From Mortierella alpina (lineage: Eukaryota; Mortierellomycota; Mortierellomycetes; Mortierellales; Mortierellaceae), in assembly GCA_029449245.1 (NCBI GenBank), contig JANATF010000003.1, positions 3,162,001 through 3,226,000 of the forward strand: 64,000 nucleotides of DNA. Reading direction: 5' to 3'. Position 1 is the stretch's first letter. Every line of letters begins with the position of its first letter. The notes beneath the pieces were generated by a model. That model was given only the letters and a program-made list of their open reading frames with translations. It was not told the origin of the DNA and did not search any database. Below are positions 10,601-23,440 of this stretch, in pieces. Both the position numbers and the translations under genes were made by a program.

Positions 10601-12493
10601 AGTAAAACAGGCGCAGTGAGATAGATTATGCAGGGGCGGTGTTGGAAAGGGAGCGAGAGTCGACAGGGCAAATGTCGTTGAAGAGAGTAAGAGGGCGAGT
10701 CGGTGTTGATGCAGGAAGACTTAAGACTGAGAAAAGAAGGAAGAGGAGAATAGGCAGAAATGAAAAAAGGGAAGGAATGAGCGAGATGGTCGGATAAGAA
10801 ATACTCAAGAGATGCTACGCCGTGGCATTAGGCAGGCGCATAGCACTCTCACGAGTCGCATGGATAATTTACCCCATTCATTCCGTCAAGCGCCAATGAA
10901 CGCCTTCGCCCTATAGACTTGTGTGCAAACGAACGAGCGCAAGAAGAAAAAAGGGAGGGTTTTGCTCATACGAGATAAAATGCACACAAGGATGGTCTCT
11001 TCAACGCTACTCCTTCGGAGCCATTCCAGTTCACTCTACCCATTTTTGAACGCGAAGAAAGGGGCAGTGCTAAGCAAAACCAAATCCACAAAGCGTGCAG
11101 CCCTTCTCCGCAGGCTATCACTTGGAAAAAAAAACTGCCCGCTGGAAGCATATATGGAAGAAGAGGCCTTAAGACTACCGCTGAGGACTAATTGATGGTC
11201 TGTTTTGGTCTTCCAAGAGATTCGGGGGAAGAGGGGGATGAGGCGGGGTTCACATCGACTGGGTCGAGCAAAGCCTTTCGCTAACGCACTTACCCCTCTT
11301 GTGACCAACGACAAATGATGCACAGAACCACACGCCCAGCCAACACAAGGAGTGGGGGGAAGACATGAGAAGACCTCGTCTGCCCAGTGTACAGCGGTAC
11401 GAATGCATGTTTGAACGGATGTTGCCGTTTGAGGTCACACGTAAATGACGATAACAGAAGACCCAAAGGAAAAAACAACAACAGCCATAGTGCCCAAGGG
11501 GAGAGGCGGATGTGTCTGTATCTATCATTGTCCCATGTTTGCTCGCCTTTTGCCCTCCCATCTATGCATGCGCACATTGGCCAATGACCACAGGCGCGTG
11601 CCTGATCTTCATTGCCACGCGTTCCATGAACTTTCAATTCAAATCGCACGTTTTTTTCGTTTTACCTCTTGACGAGACCATTGTGTGCCCAATCCTTCGT
11701 CACAGGACTCTGCATCGGAAGAGACATCCGAGTCCATGGTAACCTGATTAGGCCGATACCCTGGATGATGGTATGGTCTGAGCCCTGATGCTCCAAAAGG
11801 CTTCATTGGCATCGACGCCGAGTGTGGGAGACTAGGTCGTCTTGGCGTATCGTGGAGCGGAGGGTATTGGCCAGGGCTGGGCGCAAGGTCATGGTGATGT
11901 GGCGGATGCTGATACAGCTGCTGCCGTTGATAAGGAGACACTTGAAGTTGAGAGTAGCTCAAAGAGTGGGTGTGTGAGCGGAACGTTCTTCCGGCGTGCA
12001 CATCGTTGCCTGCCCCATTTTCATGAGGCGCTGCTGAGTGGTGCTGAGTAGGAAATGGAGATGTGGAGTTGGCATGATGAGCAAAGAACATCGGCTGGTT
12101 GTGCTGGTGTTGGAGAAATCGGAAGGGGTGCTCTTGCTCTTGCTGAGGATGCAGGGGCTGCTGGATGAAATCTGAGGAGGAATGTGGTTGCGACAATGCT
12201 GGTGGCGACTCGAGGTACGAACGGTGCGGTCCATCCGCTTTTGGATGGAGGGGTGAGCCATGGGTGGTCTGTGCCTGTGTATGTTGTCCCAACATGGGTG
12301 GGCTACCGTGCTGCTGGGAATTGGGCACGAATGAAGAGAACGAACCGTGACTATTGTGGCGAACGTGCTGGAAGCACGACTCCTGGCTCTCGTGAGGAAA
12401 ACTGCTACTCGCAGAGCGTTGATGATACTCCCCTGGCGACCGAGCACTCGGGTCTTGTGGAGGCATGGCTGTTGAATATGGCAGCGTGTCCAT
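7606..12493 (-). CDS. R1R2R3 Myb-type transcription factor
   Basis: Nuclear DNA-binding regulator of the animal/protist c-Myb-like three-repeat class, predicted 938 residues. Exons: 11666-12493, 10026-10187, 9775-9904, 9336-9518, 9090-9212, 7606-8996; all phases close. Residues 1-270 are Gln/His/Ser/Pro-rich and probably disordered. R1 (about 272-320) has its three Trp (QW, KAWKR, QRW), R2 (about 324-375) runs from GPWTPE to [11 protein letters not shown], and R3 (about 377-425) from SPFTAKED to [11 protein letters not shown]. In R3 the first Trp is Phe, as is common, and the third is also Phe. After R3 comes a basic MQRKRRR stretch, then about 500 disordered residues with poly-His/Gln. The 1.48 kb intron 1 cuts R1 after WSRQE. 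Targets are unknown. Confidence 0.9.
10188..11665 (-). other. 1.48 kb intron inside Myb repeat R1
   Basis: Donor GAG|GTAAAA and acceptor ACAG|GAC, phase 0, joining WSRQE to DLSLREAVV so that R1 is rebuilt with correct spacing. It is over ten times longer than most introns here. No open frame within it looks like a gene. Confidence 0.75.
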
Positions 12494-15400
12494 TTCCCTG
12501 TCGGAACGAAGATGTGATGCTGAAGAGAGTCAAAGAAGCTCGTACAAGAGTATGCTCTTCTAGATTGTAAAAAGGGTGGCGAGCAAAGAGAGGGACAAGG
12601 AAATGGTGATGAGAACTCCAAGAACACAAAAGCGAGAGAAGAAAAGAGAGAGAACAGCGACAAGCAAAGACATAAAGACGAGGGATGTGTTGAGGGGTTA
12701 CAAAAACTTGGTCACGAAGATTGGCATTGTGCAATGCAAAAGCACAAGAATACTCTGGCCAGCATGTCAAAAGGGGGTGGGTGAGAGACTGAGAAGAAAA
12801 ACGGGCGTCGCGGGTGCGAGAGGTTTAAGGGCATGTTGCATATGCAAGAGCCAATTTTGTCGTGCCTCTCTCAAGTAATCCATACTCCTAGAGCACGTTT
12901 TGAATCAAAGAGACTTGCAGCCAAAGCGCCCGACGTAGAAGCGTATTGAATAAGAGGGAACAGAGCCTGCGTGAAGACTTGGTCGCTTGGAATGATCATG
13001 CCAAATCTCCCTCTGACACTCTTTGGTCGGTAGTGTCTGCGAAATGACTTTTGTGATATAGGAGGTACGGGATGCTCAACCCATCAAACACTTGCTGTTG
13101 GGCGTGGACACAAGGTCTCCTAGGCTCTCCAACCGTGAACGCAAACAAACTGGCATAAATAACTTCCCGACGGAAAAGGACCAAAGCCGATCATAGGATT
13201 TGACAATCCACCAATATATATTGTCAATAATATGCCCTGTTCCCATTCTGCAGCATTAAGTGTTTGCGTTGACAAAATTTAGGGAGCAAGGAGTTCGCCA
13301 AGTGCAAGACGAAATACACAAAGGCACGCCATGACGACAACTCGCTTCAGAGAAACAGAATGAGAAGTTGCAACTGCGAATCCTCGTAAACAGTATTAGG
13401 GACATGTCGATCGATAGTCAGCGCTCCCTTCTTCACACACTTTTTTTTCCTTTCTTCTCGAAACGCGACGGGTTGAGAGTTTGTGTGGTTTTTTGTTGAC
13501 AGACAAGGAGGGCAGTTGTACTGTACCCTTGTCCCCGTACCAGCAACATGCGCAACCTTATGTACCGTCCCATGGAGCACCCATAACGCACTGCCCATTC
13601 CTTCGGTGGATTATAAACACGGTTGTGCCTGAAATCGATCCTCTGTGTGACAATGGAAAGGCGCTTTTTTCATATCTCAGATATAAAGAAAGAAAAAAAA
13701 AACATTCACAGGCGTGCAAAGTCGAGGCTCTTTTTTTTGTTGGGAGAGGGAGCGGGTCGTTCATAGTTTAGTCTAGTGACAAAACACGGAAGCAACCCCG
13801 AAGCACTTTTTTCAGTCTTTTGAGAGTAGATTACTTTTCCTCCATACGATGTTCATTCCGAGAAAAGTAAGGAGAGGTAGGCAGACTGTATGCATCAAAG
13901 GGACAGAGAGCATAGCATGGAGTGGCCAACAGGAGACAATGTTAAAACGCTCAACATCGACGGAGGCAAAGAAAGGAAGACACCCTAGAGGTATCATTCA
14001 CGCGTGTGGCATGCGAGGGCCACAAATTTCGCTACAAATCGCTTTGTGCTATACCCTCCTTCTTCTGCAGAAAAATGTGCAGTATGTCCTTTTGTGTCTC
14101 GAAAGAAAGAAGAATCAAGGAAGGGGTGCCGGAAGACGCGCAGCTGTGTCATCATCGAGGCGAGTTAGGCTTGGCTCAAAGGAATGATAGAAAAAAAAAA
14201 CGCGAACGCTTTGCCGACCCAATTAGGTTGTCAATGATGAACTGTCCGTGTTTCAATACCGCGATCATTCTATGTAAACGGATCCTAAAGAGATCCTCGG
14301 AGGAGTAGCATCGCTTGGCTGTCCTCCTTTCTCCTTGAGATCTCTCCTCCCTCCCTCTTTCTCTCTCTCTCTCTTTTTTTTTCTCCCATGCATTCCACAA
14401 AGCTAGCCCTGCTTGCCCTAGCCTCTCCCTTTGACTCTTCCTTTGTCTCTTCTCCCTCTGTCACTAATCATGTCCGCTTATTCAACAGGAGTGTGTGCTG
14501 CTGTAACATGATGTATACACAACTTCTTGACAAACAGCATATGCATGTTTTTGCACATGCGTTGGTCAGCTCCCCTGTTGTGTTTGCAGTGGTGTTGCCT
14601 AGGTTTCATGCAATGATGCTTGAGCGCGATGCTCTATGTCGTATTGTTGCGACCTTTTTGCTCTTGATACGATGTATGTACAAAAGACATGGCCATAGCA
14701 ATATAGTCTACCCTGTCATGCCATGCCATGTCATGCCATGCATCCCTAGTTTTGTTTGTTGTTTTTTTCTCTCTTTCTTCCCCCCCCCCTCCTCTCCCTC
14801 TTTTTGGTCAATGTACCTTTTTTCTTTCTTTTCTTCCACCGTTTCCTCCTGCTCTGGCTGGGTTTTAATGATGTATTTTGTTGGCTTTGTCATACAGAAG
14901 TCAAAGGGGAGAGGAAGGAAAGCGACATGAAGCGCGCAATGGTGCGTGAAAAGAAAAAACGAACAAACAGTGAGAATGCGGTGCGGTACAACAAACCTTT
15001 TTTTTTCTACAGTAGGGCTGACAGTGAGTAGGTGAGTAGGAGTGGTAGTCTTTCTTCTTTTCTTGCTTTATTCTTTGTGCGCAGGGAGGTTGGAAAAAGA
15101 AAACTGTGCACGGAAGGATGTGTTTTTGTTATGGACGAGCAATAGGGAGCATGAGCAGAAGAGACACAATGGGTCAGTGAGAGACAGTTGCGAAAAAGTC
15201 TGTTGTTTCGTGCTGAGGGCAGAAAAAAGAGGGCAAAAAATGCGCACATCCAGTAGCCCTCGAACAAGAAGAGATCAAAGGGCGTCGTGATAGATTACCC
15301 CAATATTACACACCGTCGCCTTTTACTTCATGGTCCATAACAGTTCTCGCCGGTCGGTAAAGGTCTCACTTTTTGCCTGGAGCAGTAAAAGCCGCGAGAT

Positions 15401-16274
15401 TCGATGAAGGATCAAGAGCCGAGTCGTTTATTTTTTGCTTTGCAGGAGTGTCCTGTCACGACTTCCACCGCCTTCCTCAGTCCATAGGCGGGCTATTCCC
15501 TCGAAAAAAAAAAGAGAACGCGTCTACCTCCTTCTTGAGGCAAAACTCTTGAGTGTTTTGATTGCAAGGAGAAACTCAATGTCGACAACGATCATTAGCA
15601 AACAATACTGGTTCCGTCCTGCATCATTCGCGTTGTGTGTACAGCTGCCGCTTGTTTTTTGCTGTGTCCTGCAGCATTTCACTGTTCTGCAACACGCTCC
15701 CCTTCCTCGAGCTGCAACGACTCCTATTTGCAGCTCCTTCTGCAGGTTTGGACATAGAGGTCAATGCCGAGTAAGCCCTGGTAGTCTTTGCACGTCAGAG
15801 TTAATGCATCAGAAGGATGAGCAAAGACCTACTCCGTGTCCATCAATCTACACGAAAGAAACCAAAGGGGAGAAGAAAAAGCACCGAGTTGCAGCTTGAT
15901 TCTGTAACTTTGAAAACGGAGAATACACATGATGCCACCGAACAGCAACAACGGCACTCCAGAGGAATGAGATGACCCTCTTTCTCTAATATTGCGCTCG
16001 TCGTTCTTCTCTTTACCTTACTGTTCTGATGTGCGATCGGCCCGCGCATGACGAGTGGGCTATAGTACCAAATGGCAAAAACGAAAAAAAAAAAAAAAAA
16101 AAAAAGCAATTGCGCACAAAACCCCGCCCTCCATCGGGAAACATTATGTCTCTTCAGTGGCCTACTCTTTACTGATAGATGCATCATTACCGCCGCCCTT
16201 CAACCATATATCAAAACGCACAAGATGTTATAGTCTATCAGGAATAGGGGCAGGGGGAAGGCGTCATGCTCATG
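12494..16274. other. 3.8 kb region without a recognisable gene
   Basis: This lies upstream of the Myb start and downstream of the Med16 stop. It is rich in homopolymer and strand-asymmetric purine/pyrimidine tracts (a 22-A run at 16084-16105, TC-rich tract at 14340-14385, (CATGC)n-like at 14712-14742). The longest open frames (for example 14388-14930) are Cys/Phe/Ser-rich translations of pyrimidine tracts and lack splice or domain support. It probably contains the long 5' region of the Myb gene; I see no RNA gene. Confidence 0.5.
16084..16105. repeat. Poly-A run of 22
   Basis: Uninterrupted A tract on the plus strand, just 3' of the Med16 coding sequence. The orientation (T run on the Med16 sense strand) argues against it being that gene's poly(A) tail copy. 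Confidence 0.8.
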
Positions 16275-19200
16275 CTAAAGCTCGAGCCACATGCCTCCGC
16301 AGATACACGATCGGTCATAGTTGTGGTACCACAGTGTCGCCGATGCAATGTCAGGAATGATGGCCGGTGATGATCCAATCTGATGAGGTAGAGTCCTTCT
16401 TTGACCTGCTTTTGCGATGGTGTTGTTCGTCGAGATTTGAAGGCATCTATAGGCACAAAACATATCAAGAACAGACGATGAGGAGTTGAGCTGACATAGG
16501 AGGACCTCGCAAACTTGTGTCAAAGAAGTTGCCTCTGCCCGACCAGTCCAGCATACCTTATACACTGCCTTCCATTGCCCGTAGTTTTGTACTTTTTCAC
16601 TTTGCGGATTGGGTCAATCCCAAACCGCCGCTTGCGGACCTGGGCTTCAATCTCAGACTGAGTATGCCGCGAACGCTCTGCAGGCTGTAGATCGATAGGT
16701 GTGAAGTGTCCTGAGAGTCCAGCTAAGGCCAGCCGACTTGTATGGCTAGGGAATGTATCTCCTCGTAATTCTAGCCCGTTGCCAGTGCAAGGCCTCTCAT
16801 AACTCAAAACCGGGAAGGACGTCCATTCAGACCGAGTTCGCTGAGAGATCGTTTGAGATTCCTGAATAAGCCATTGCGATATAGGTGTCAGAGTAGTCTT
16901 CACCGTGTTCGTCAAGGAAGATCTCCTACTTGTGATTCCATTCCTGGAAAAGTTCCCTTTGCTGCTTCGCCGCGTGTTGCCGTTGTTGTCCACGGATCCG
17001 CTGCGCATATCCTCGTCTGAGTATCCATCCTCTTCGTCCTCCTCCTCCTCCAAAAGCGTGTCATCGTCGGGTACCATTTCAACGTCATTCTCATTATGAG
17101 AGACTTTGAGCGCTCCATATATTGAACCATGCGCCTGTCCCAGGAGCGCTGGAGTCCAGTTGCTCCAAATAGATTTGATATGCTCAATCTTGTCCTCCTC
17201 CTCATCTTTGGCATGGCCTCTCTCGTCGAACTCCTCCTCCTCGTCTTCATCCTCATCTATCAATCCCCAAAGAGACAATGGGCCAACATGCGACGAAACA
17301 TTATTGACATCCAGGTGACCTCCATGCGATATCGATCCTGAGGTGGCCATAGTCGAAGATACGTCCTGAAAAGAGGAGTTCAATGATGGCGCCCGCAGTT
17401 GCTGGGAAGACTGCTGCGATAGCGGCAGCTCGCCTGGTGATTCTGTGAAAACCTTGCCTGGAATTCCTGGGATTCCTGGCTTTCCTGAGGCACTGCTGAA
17501 CGACCCCCGTGATCCTACGGACATATTGCTCGAGCTAACGTTCGAGGCATGGTGGGTCAGGCTAGCATACGATCCTGTACGTCCTCCCAAACCAGCGTTC
17601 ATGGACGATGCTGCACCAGCGGGGGGGCGGGTTTTAAGAGCGCTCACTGGATCGATTCGGCAGCGAGATGGGTGCATCGCTGCCGTCTTGTGTCTTGAGC
17701 CCTTTCTCGACCATGTCAAGGCGCCGGCGGGCTCCAAGTCCAGCCAATGTATGGTGGCAAATATCAGTCGATTCATGTCCCAGAGTGTTGGATATCTCCG
17801 GATAATCATCCGCAGTTCCGTCTTGGCTTGAGCCAGGGATATCGTGCTGTTGTTACTGCTGCCGGCGGTGGACGGCACCGTTCCTTTGATGAGAATGACG
17901 TGATCTGAGGCCGATTTGTCAAGGCTGCCGTTATCACCAAGCCGTTGAATATTTCCAGTAGCGCCGTTGGTCCTCGCGAGATCCACATGGTTTCCAATGC
18001 CATTCAGATCTCTTATCATCGACTTGACGACTCCAATCTTGAGTGGTGACCTCGAAAAGGCGGCTTCGACGTACTGAGATAAGAATGCAATCTGAATGTC
18101 CTTAAGAGCCACCGCCTCTGGTATGCTCATTGAGTTAGTGTGATTGTTGCTCCTCTCCTGTCCTGGTCCTGCGCTTGCCTCAATGGCACCCCCTGATTGT
18201 ACAACACGTACGTACAACTGCTCCCGGATGCGAATATATTGATGGTATTGTTCCAGTAGAATCAAGACTGACCGAAGTGTCTTTCTTGCGCGGCTGTGGT
18301 AGAGAAAGCAAAGCAGACTTGGTGCGGGGGTCGTGGCAGGCAAGGCCGCTGAGGTTGGACTCTGAGCCTCTGGCACACCATGCGAGTCAGCGGGCGGAGA
18401 GGAGGCACCGTTATTCGAAGATGCTGTCTTCATGTTCAGGAATACCGCCAGCTCACGGAAAAGTACGGTGCAAAAATCCAGGACCCATCCGCATAGTGGA
18501 AACAGCGACCAGAGAGAGTCCGTGTCAAAAGAAAGCTGAGCTTGTCCTCCTGCAATGCTAGCTCCCTGATCCAAATGACTTGCAAGCGTTGCTGGGTCGG
18601 AGGTACAGCAGCCCATCAAAACCTCGCCGATGGACTGAAGATGCAGTAGGGCACAAGTAGCTCGGTATTGGACTATTTTGTTGGGAAACGATTGGAACAG
18701 CACAAGCTGGAGCGAGAGCATTCGTCGCATAACTGACGCTCTGGGCATGAATGGCTCAAGCATAGTTGAGTCCTCTGCTCCCTTGATGGCATCGTAGCTT
18801 TTGAAGATACCCTCCATGAAGCGATCCACTAGTTCTAAATTTTGAAAGAGTCACTGCATGAGGATCATAGATAGCAGCAGCAGTAATGACCACCGGAACG
18901 TAAGAACAATATAGCTTCAACTTGGTGGAACTTACGATCATCATCCGCGACTCTTGACGATTTGATGACCACCGAAATAATGTCGGAGTAATCCCACTCG
19001 TTCAGTAGTGCTAAGACCGTTTGCTGTATCAAAGAGTCCAAATCCAGGTCGAACTCTGATGATTCTGAAGTGGTCAGACTGGAGATCCTCCCACTCAGCG
19101 ACGAGCACATGAGTGCAAACCCGTTGGGAGATGGATGAATTGCCACAACAGGCACTTGATCCTTGTCTTTGCTAAATCCTTCCAAGAGCGTGGGCGTTGC

Positions 19201-21009
19201 ATCCATAAGGCCAGAAAAACGACTTTCTAATCCGAGAACACTGCCATCTGAAAAGCCCACGACAAGCTCCCTGCTCCGTGGAATGTATGACATTGCTGAC
19301 ACGAACTTGTCCTTGAATTGCCGTTCACCTACCATGACAAATGTCTGTCCAAAACGGATGGCATGCTGCGTTAGCCCCTGCGTCTCGTCCGATGGTGTTT
19401 ACAAGTCCAGGGAACATTCTTCTTACCAAGGAAGGTTGTCCTGAAACGGCATCATTACGTCGCGTCGAAAGTTCTTGGAAGGCACTGTGAAATCCGACGA
19501 GTTTTGGTGTTACCTCCCAAACAACGACCTGACTCTTATACGTCCGTTCACCCGTTGCTATCTCATCCATTGAAGCCAATGCGATTGCCACTGCATACGG
19601 CCGGACTGGTGTCTGCGGTAAGAGCTGCAATTGCTGTACGATTCCAGGTGTCATGATGGATCCTGGTCCAGTGAGTGGGTTTGAGATATGTAGTAACGCA
19701 ATGGAGTCGCAACGAAAGACGACGTCCGGCGTGAACTGAAGATCGATCTGGTACAGGTTCACGGTCGATGGTATAACGTTGCTGACATGCGTGGCGAGGT
19801 GAATGCCATGCACACTGCTCATCATGGATCCGTGAGATATCCGCGACGAGGTCAGGTCCTCGCCAAAGGATCGGCGTGGGATCGTCGTCGAGATGTGGCT
19901 GAAATATTGACCTGCCGGTTTGTAGAGTGTTGTCAGCTACAAAAGAGAAGACGCCGTCCGTTAGAGAGGTTTCGCGCTGACCGTTAGATTCTTCAAATAC
20001 GGCGGCAATATGTCATCCGTGATGTTCAAGGGTACCTGGCCATCAGACGACAACACAACCAACGCCGTAGGGTTTCTTGGCCGCCTCGTCCTCTCTCTTT
20101 CATACTTTGTTGAACTGTCGGATTTGGACGCCACATACTATGGATCACAAGCAAAGAATTTTTTTTGGTCAGCAAGGATAGACTCTTGACTACAGGGATG
20201 CTACAACTCTATGTGGACAGCATATTCTGACGATATGTGACCTACCATGCGCTCTGGATTGATCCATTCGCAGCAAACAACAGGGTTGAATAACACGATC
20301 ATGTACACCGGCAACCAGGCGTTGAGGTAACGCTATCAAGTTATAGAGTCAAGTATCAGCCAAACCGACCTTTGCCAGCGGGTGCATATTGAAGTCTTTC
20401 GAGTCCATGAGCCCACTGTGCATGGTTACCTTGTTGGCCCAGATGACGATCTTGCCCTTCTCGTCAATAGACGTGAAATAGCTCCCAGAGTGATTCCAGA
20501 GAATATGAGTGATATTGCTCTGACCGTGAAACATTGAGATGTCCTCCATGCTCGTATCCCAAAGCCTTGCCTTGTCCTCGGCACTCATCAGCAGTGACAG
20601 CATCCGCAGTGAAGGGCTGTGTAAAGACACGAGCGAATCATGAATGTTGGATTAGTAACGAGTTCATGCGCCAAAGCAAACGCGCTTGAGCATTCTTTCC
20701 ATTGTTCCTTGACTACTTGCTTCATTAATCCTGGAACCTTCCTATCAGGCACCCATGACGGGACGATGGCCACATTGTTGCGGGACCATGCTATGGGCCT
20801 AGTCAATCCAGGAAACAAGAGTAATTCAATAGTGAGTCGGAGTGTTGAAATCAGGCGACCTTGTGGGAGATGGATCTCTTGACTCGGTCGGCGGTGCGCC
20901 TTGCTTACCTTTGACGACTTCCATGGTTTAGGGACGCATACAGCCCGTCGACCGAAAGGTTTGATGGAAGGAAGGAAGTCAGCTTCTGCTCAAGGTTGAC
21001 GGCCGCCAT
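16275..21009 (-). CDS. MED16: Mediator complex subunit 16 (Med16/Sin4)
   Basis: Tail-module subunit of Mediator, which links gene-specific activators to RNA polymerase II. Nine exons give 1373 residues with all phases closed: 20909-21009, 20682-20798, 20370-20616, 20246-20332, 19982-20137, 19403-19936, 18936-19365, 16557-18834, 16275-16446. The N-terminal half is a WD40-type beta-propeller: RPIAWSRNNVAIVPSW, then KARLWDTSMEDISMF, LWNHSGSYFTSIDEKGKIVIW and later LVVGFSDGSVLGL. The C-terminal half is helical with a long acidic insert and ends in the Med16-typical WYHNYDRSCICGGMW. The start MAAVNLEQKL is the only ATG that opens this frame. The exon 2/3 junction uses a weak GTTTGC donor but has a good TACTAATCC-like branch site; intron 6 is only 37 nt. 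The order of motifs and the C-terminal signature make the family call firm. Confidence 0.85.
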
Positions 21010-21519
21010 GGAGGAGTGGTACTTGCTGAGGTGAGATTAGGGACCGCAGAAATCCTCGCGAGCTTTCTTGCCCTGAACGCGATGCGATGTGAGGTGTATT
21101 GCTATAATGCCAATTCTGATGCCGATGCTGATGCTGCTTAAAGTCGAGAAATAAGCAGCCTTTGCGAGGAGAGGAACTGTCTGCTGGATGGAAGGTACAG
21201 ATGGGGCCAATCAGAGTCAGAAGGAGCGCGATGCAAAATGAGCGGAAGGACAATGTCCTCATGCCCAAAAGCCAGAAACTTTGAACGACACTGCGCGAAA
21301 AGCCACCCGCCCTATCTCAGATAGTCAGAGTCAAAGGTCCCGCCCAACTCACCAAGTACCAACGTGTACTCCAACTTGCATTCTCGAGGAAACTTTCCCA
21401 GGTAGCTTCATCCTTATCCACCTCCTCGATCTTTTCCTTTCTCGCTTTCGATCATCTCTGCCAGGAATAGACTATTTATTGTACAAAACGAAACGAGCTA
21501 GCTATCAAAGCCTACGTTT
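21010..21519. other. Spacer between Med16 and the unrecognised upstream gene
   Basis: Promoter region of MED16 plus the 3' flank of the gene ending at 21520. No coding frame fits; nothing specific recognised. Confidence 0.5.
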
Positions 21520-23327
21520 TCACAAGTCGTGAAAAATCACACCAGCAACAATCCCAATCTCTCTCTCCTCCTCTTCGTCGTCAATAATCGCCGCGCTCTT
21601 AACAGCGTCGTGCACAGCCTTTCTCGACACGATTCTCGGGAACCCTGTTATACAATAGGAAAGTGTTCAATAGCCAACATGGTCAGAGTTAGCATGCGTG
21701 TTCAATGTCTCGGGCCCTCCTTGACACCAGCCCGCGAAATAACAGGTAAAAGAAAAAGGGTTCTTACCAAGGCCGCCTTCGCCACCAGAGAACCACTCGA
21801 CTAGGTCCTGCTTAGCCAGGCAGTCGCCGCTCTCTGTTGCGATGAACAGGGTAACGTGCCGACGGACCACAGGCAAGGGGGACGCGCCAGAGATGGACCG
21901 GCGGGAGGTAGGGGAGATGGACCCACGAGAAGTGAATGGCGTGGGAGCCGAGCTGCTGAAGGCTGAGGCCGAGACCGCAGCAGGGATCGCAGAGCCGCGC
22001 CTGGTGAGAGCAGCAGCTCCTGCAACCTCCTGCTGCAAGTACAGTCCAACGTACTCACTGTCGCGATGACGATCACCACGACCATGCTAGGAGCAACGAA
22101 AGAAGAGCGTTCAATGTAGGTTAGCACTCAGAAAATCATAATGGCGGCAATGCAAGTTCAAGACGTAAAACAAGTTTCAGAATGGAGACGATTCAAGTTC
22201 AGGAACAGTCTGTCCGCCGATGAAGAGTGTGCCTCCTGAATCGAACCCACAGGGTGGACGAGTCAAGTAAAAGAGGCACACAGACCGAGCAGGTAGAGAG
22301 AAAAGAACAAGAGCACCGTCAGTTTCCGAAGGCGCTAGTCTTCAGTCCATCGATATTGCTCTCTTATTGGCCAGCATGGGAATACGGTGCAGGTGGAGAG
22401 AGAGAGTGTGTGTGTATGTGTAGAAAAAAATAGTCTTACCGGATAGAGGCGGAGTCGCCAAGTGCTCTTGGATTGGTTAGTTACGGAAACACGCGTGTCT
22501 GCAGCACCGGCAGCTGCGGCAGGGTTTGTGACCATGTGTTCCTTATCTGCAGGTGAGGGCGCGTCTGTCACCTCAAACACCCTGGAGCGAACAAAGCGAT
22601 CAGAAAACGAAAAGTCACTCAGCTGGCCCACGTGCCAAAAGAAAGCCTTATCGGTCGAGTGCGAGAGCGAGTTGGTATGGACCTGCTCCCGAATGAGGGT
22701 GTCCACAGCATTCGAGTCTGAGCACGGCACTGGCATGACAGAGCAGGCAGATCCGGGTGGCGTCTGCATGGAGAAGGACGACCGCTTTCCAGAATGGTAG
22801 TGCGGGCTATGAGGTGGCGTGCGAGCCTGGGGGATAGGGATCGGTGCCAAGAAGAGATGGTGTGACAGAGAGAGCTCGCTCTGGGCTTGTTCGCGGAGGT
22901 GTTCTTCCACACGAAGGCGGCCTTGCTCACGCTTTGTCGAGTGCACCGCGGAAGCCGAATCATCAAAACGGACAGAGTTCTGAGCTGATGTCTGTGGATT
23001 AGCCTCCGTCGCGCTGCGACCCAAGCTACGCTCACGGTCACTGTCGCTATCATCGCTTACTTCAGGACTGGGGTGGGCGCTCAGAAAGGGTCTTGCAGAC
23101 GACACAGCGTCATTCGGAGCCTGGTCAGACGACGACGACACTGCGGTGTCAAAGTCCATCTCCATATCGAGGTCAAGTTCAAGGTCGTTGCTAGAGTCTA
23201 AGGGATGCTGGGATTTGGATGGATGCGGGTGGCGCTGAAGAAAGTGTGAAGCCGGCAGGAGGTTAAGCTTTGGCAGAGGGGGTCCGCGAGAGCGCACAGC
23301 GGGTCCATCTTGGGCAAAGTCGGTCAT
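21520..23327 (-). CDS. Unrecognised protein with conserved-looking C-terminus
   Basis: Three exons (22440-23327, 21768-22086, 21520-21644) give 443 residues. The ATG at 23327 sits in a strong GCCACCATG context. Residues 1-290 are Ser/Pro/His-rich and look disordered, with an acidic patch near 50-60. The last 100 residues are less biased: RHVTLFIATESGDCLAKQD, then WFSGGEGGLGFPRIVSRKAV, then an acidic DDEEEERE run and the ending IGIVAGVIFHDL. The splice phases (0 and 1) match and restore continuous sequence in this region, so the gene is probably real. I do not recognise a family. It lies on the same strand as MED16, 510 bases upstream of it. Confidence 0.65.
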
Positions 23328-23440
23328 GGTGGCGTCTCTTGACTTTTTTTTAGGTTGCTGGTTCAAAGGCTTGAGTTTGGAGACGAAAACTGTAGCACGC
23401 TATCAAGCAAGAAGTGCTGTGTCTCTGGACCTGCGGTGTG

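Noticed and set aside
14388-14930. 180-codon frame in the gene-free block
   Set aside because: Cys/Phe/Ser/Pro composition follows the pyrimidine tract; no splice sites, motifs or plausible regulatory context.
16084-16105. Poly-A run as a retrocopy or polyadenylation footprint
   Set aside because: It lies in the wrong orientation for the adjacent Med16 gene and no target-site duplication or retrocopy sequence is next to it.
22215-22260. Minus-strand GGGTTCGATTC resembling a tRNA B box/T-arm
   Set aside because: The flanking bases do not pair into a five-bp T stem and no A box, anticodon arm or acceptor stem can be placed; it lies in an intron of the 443-residue gene.
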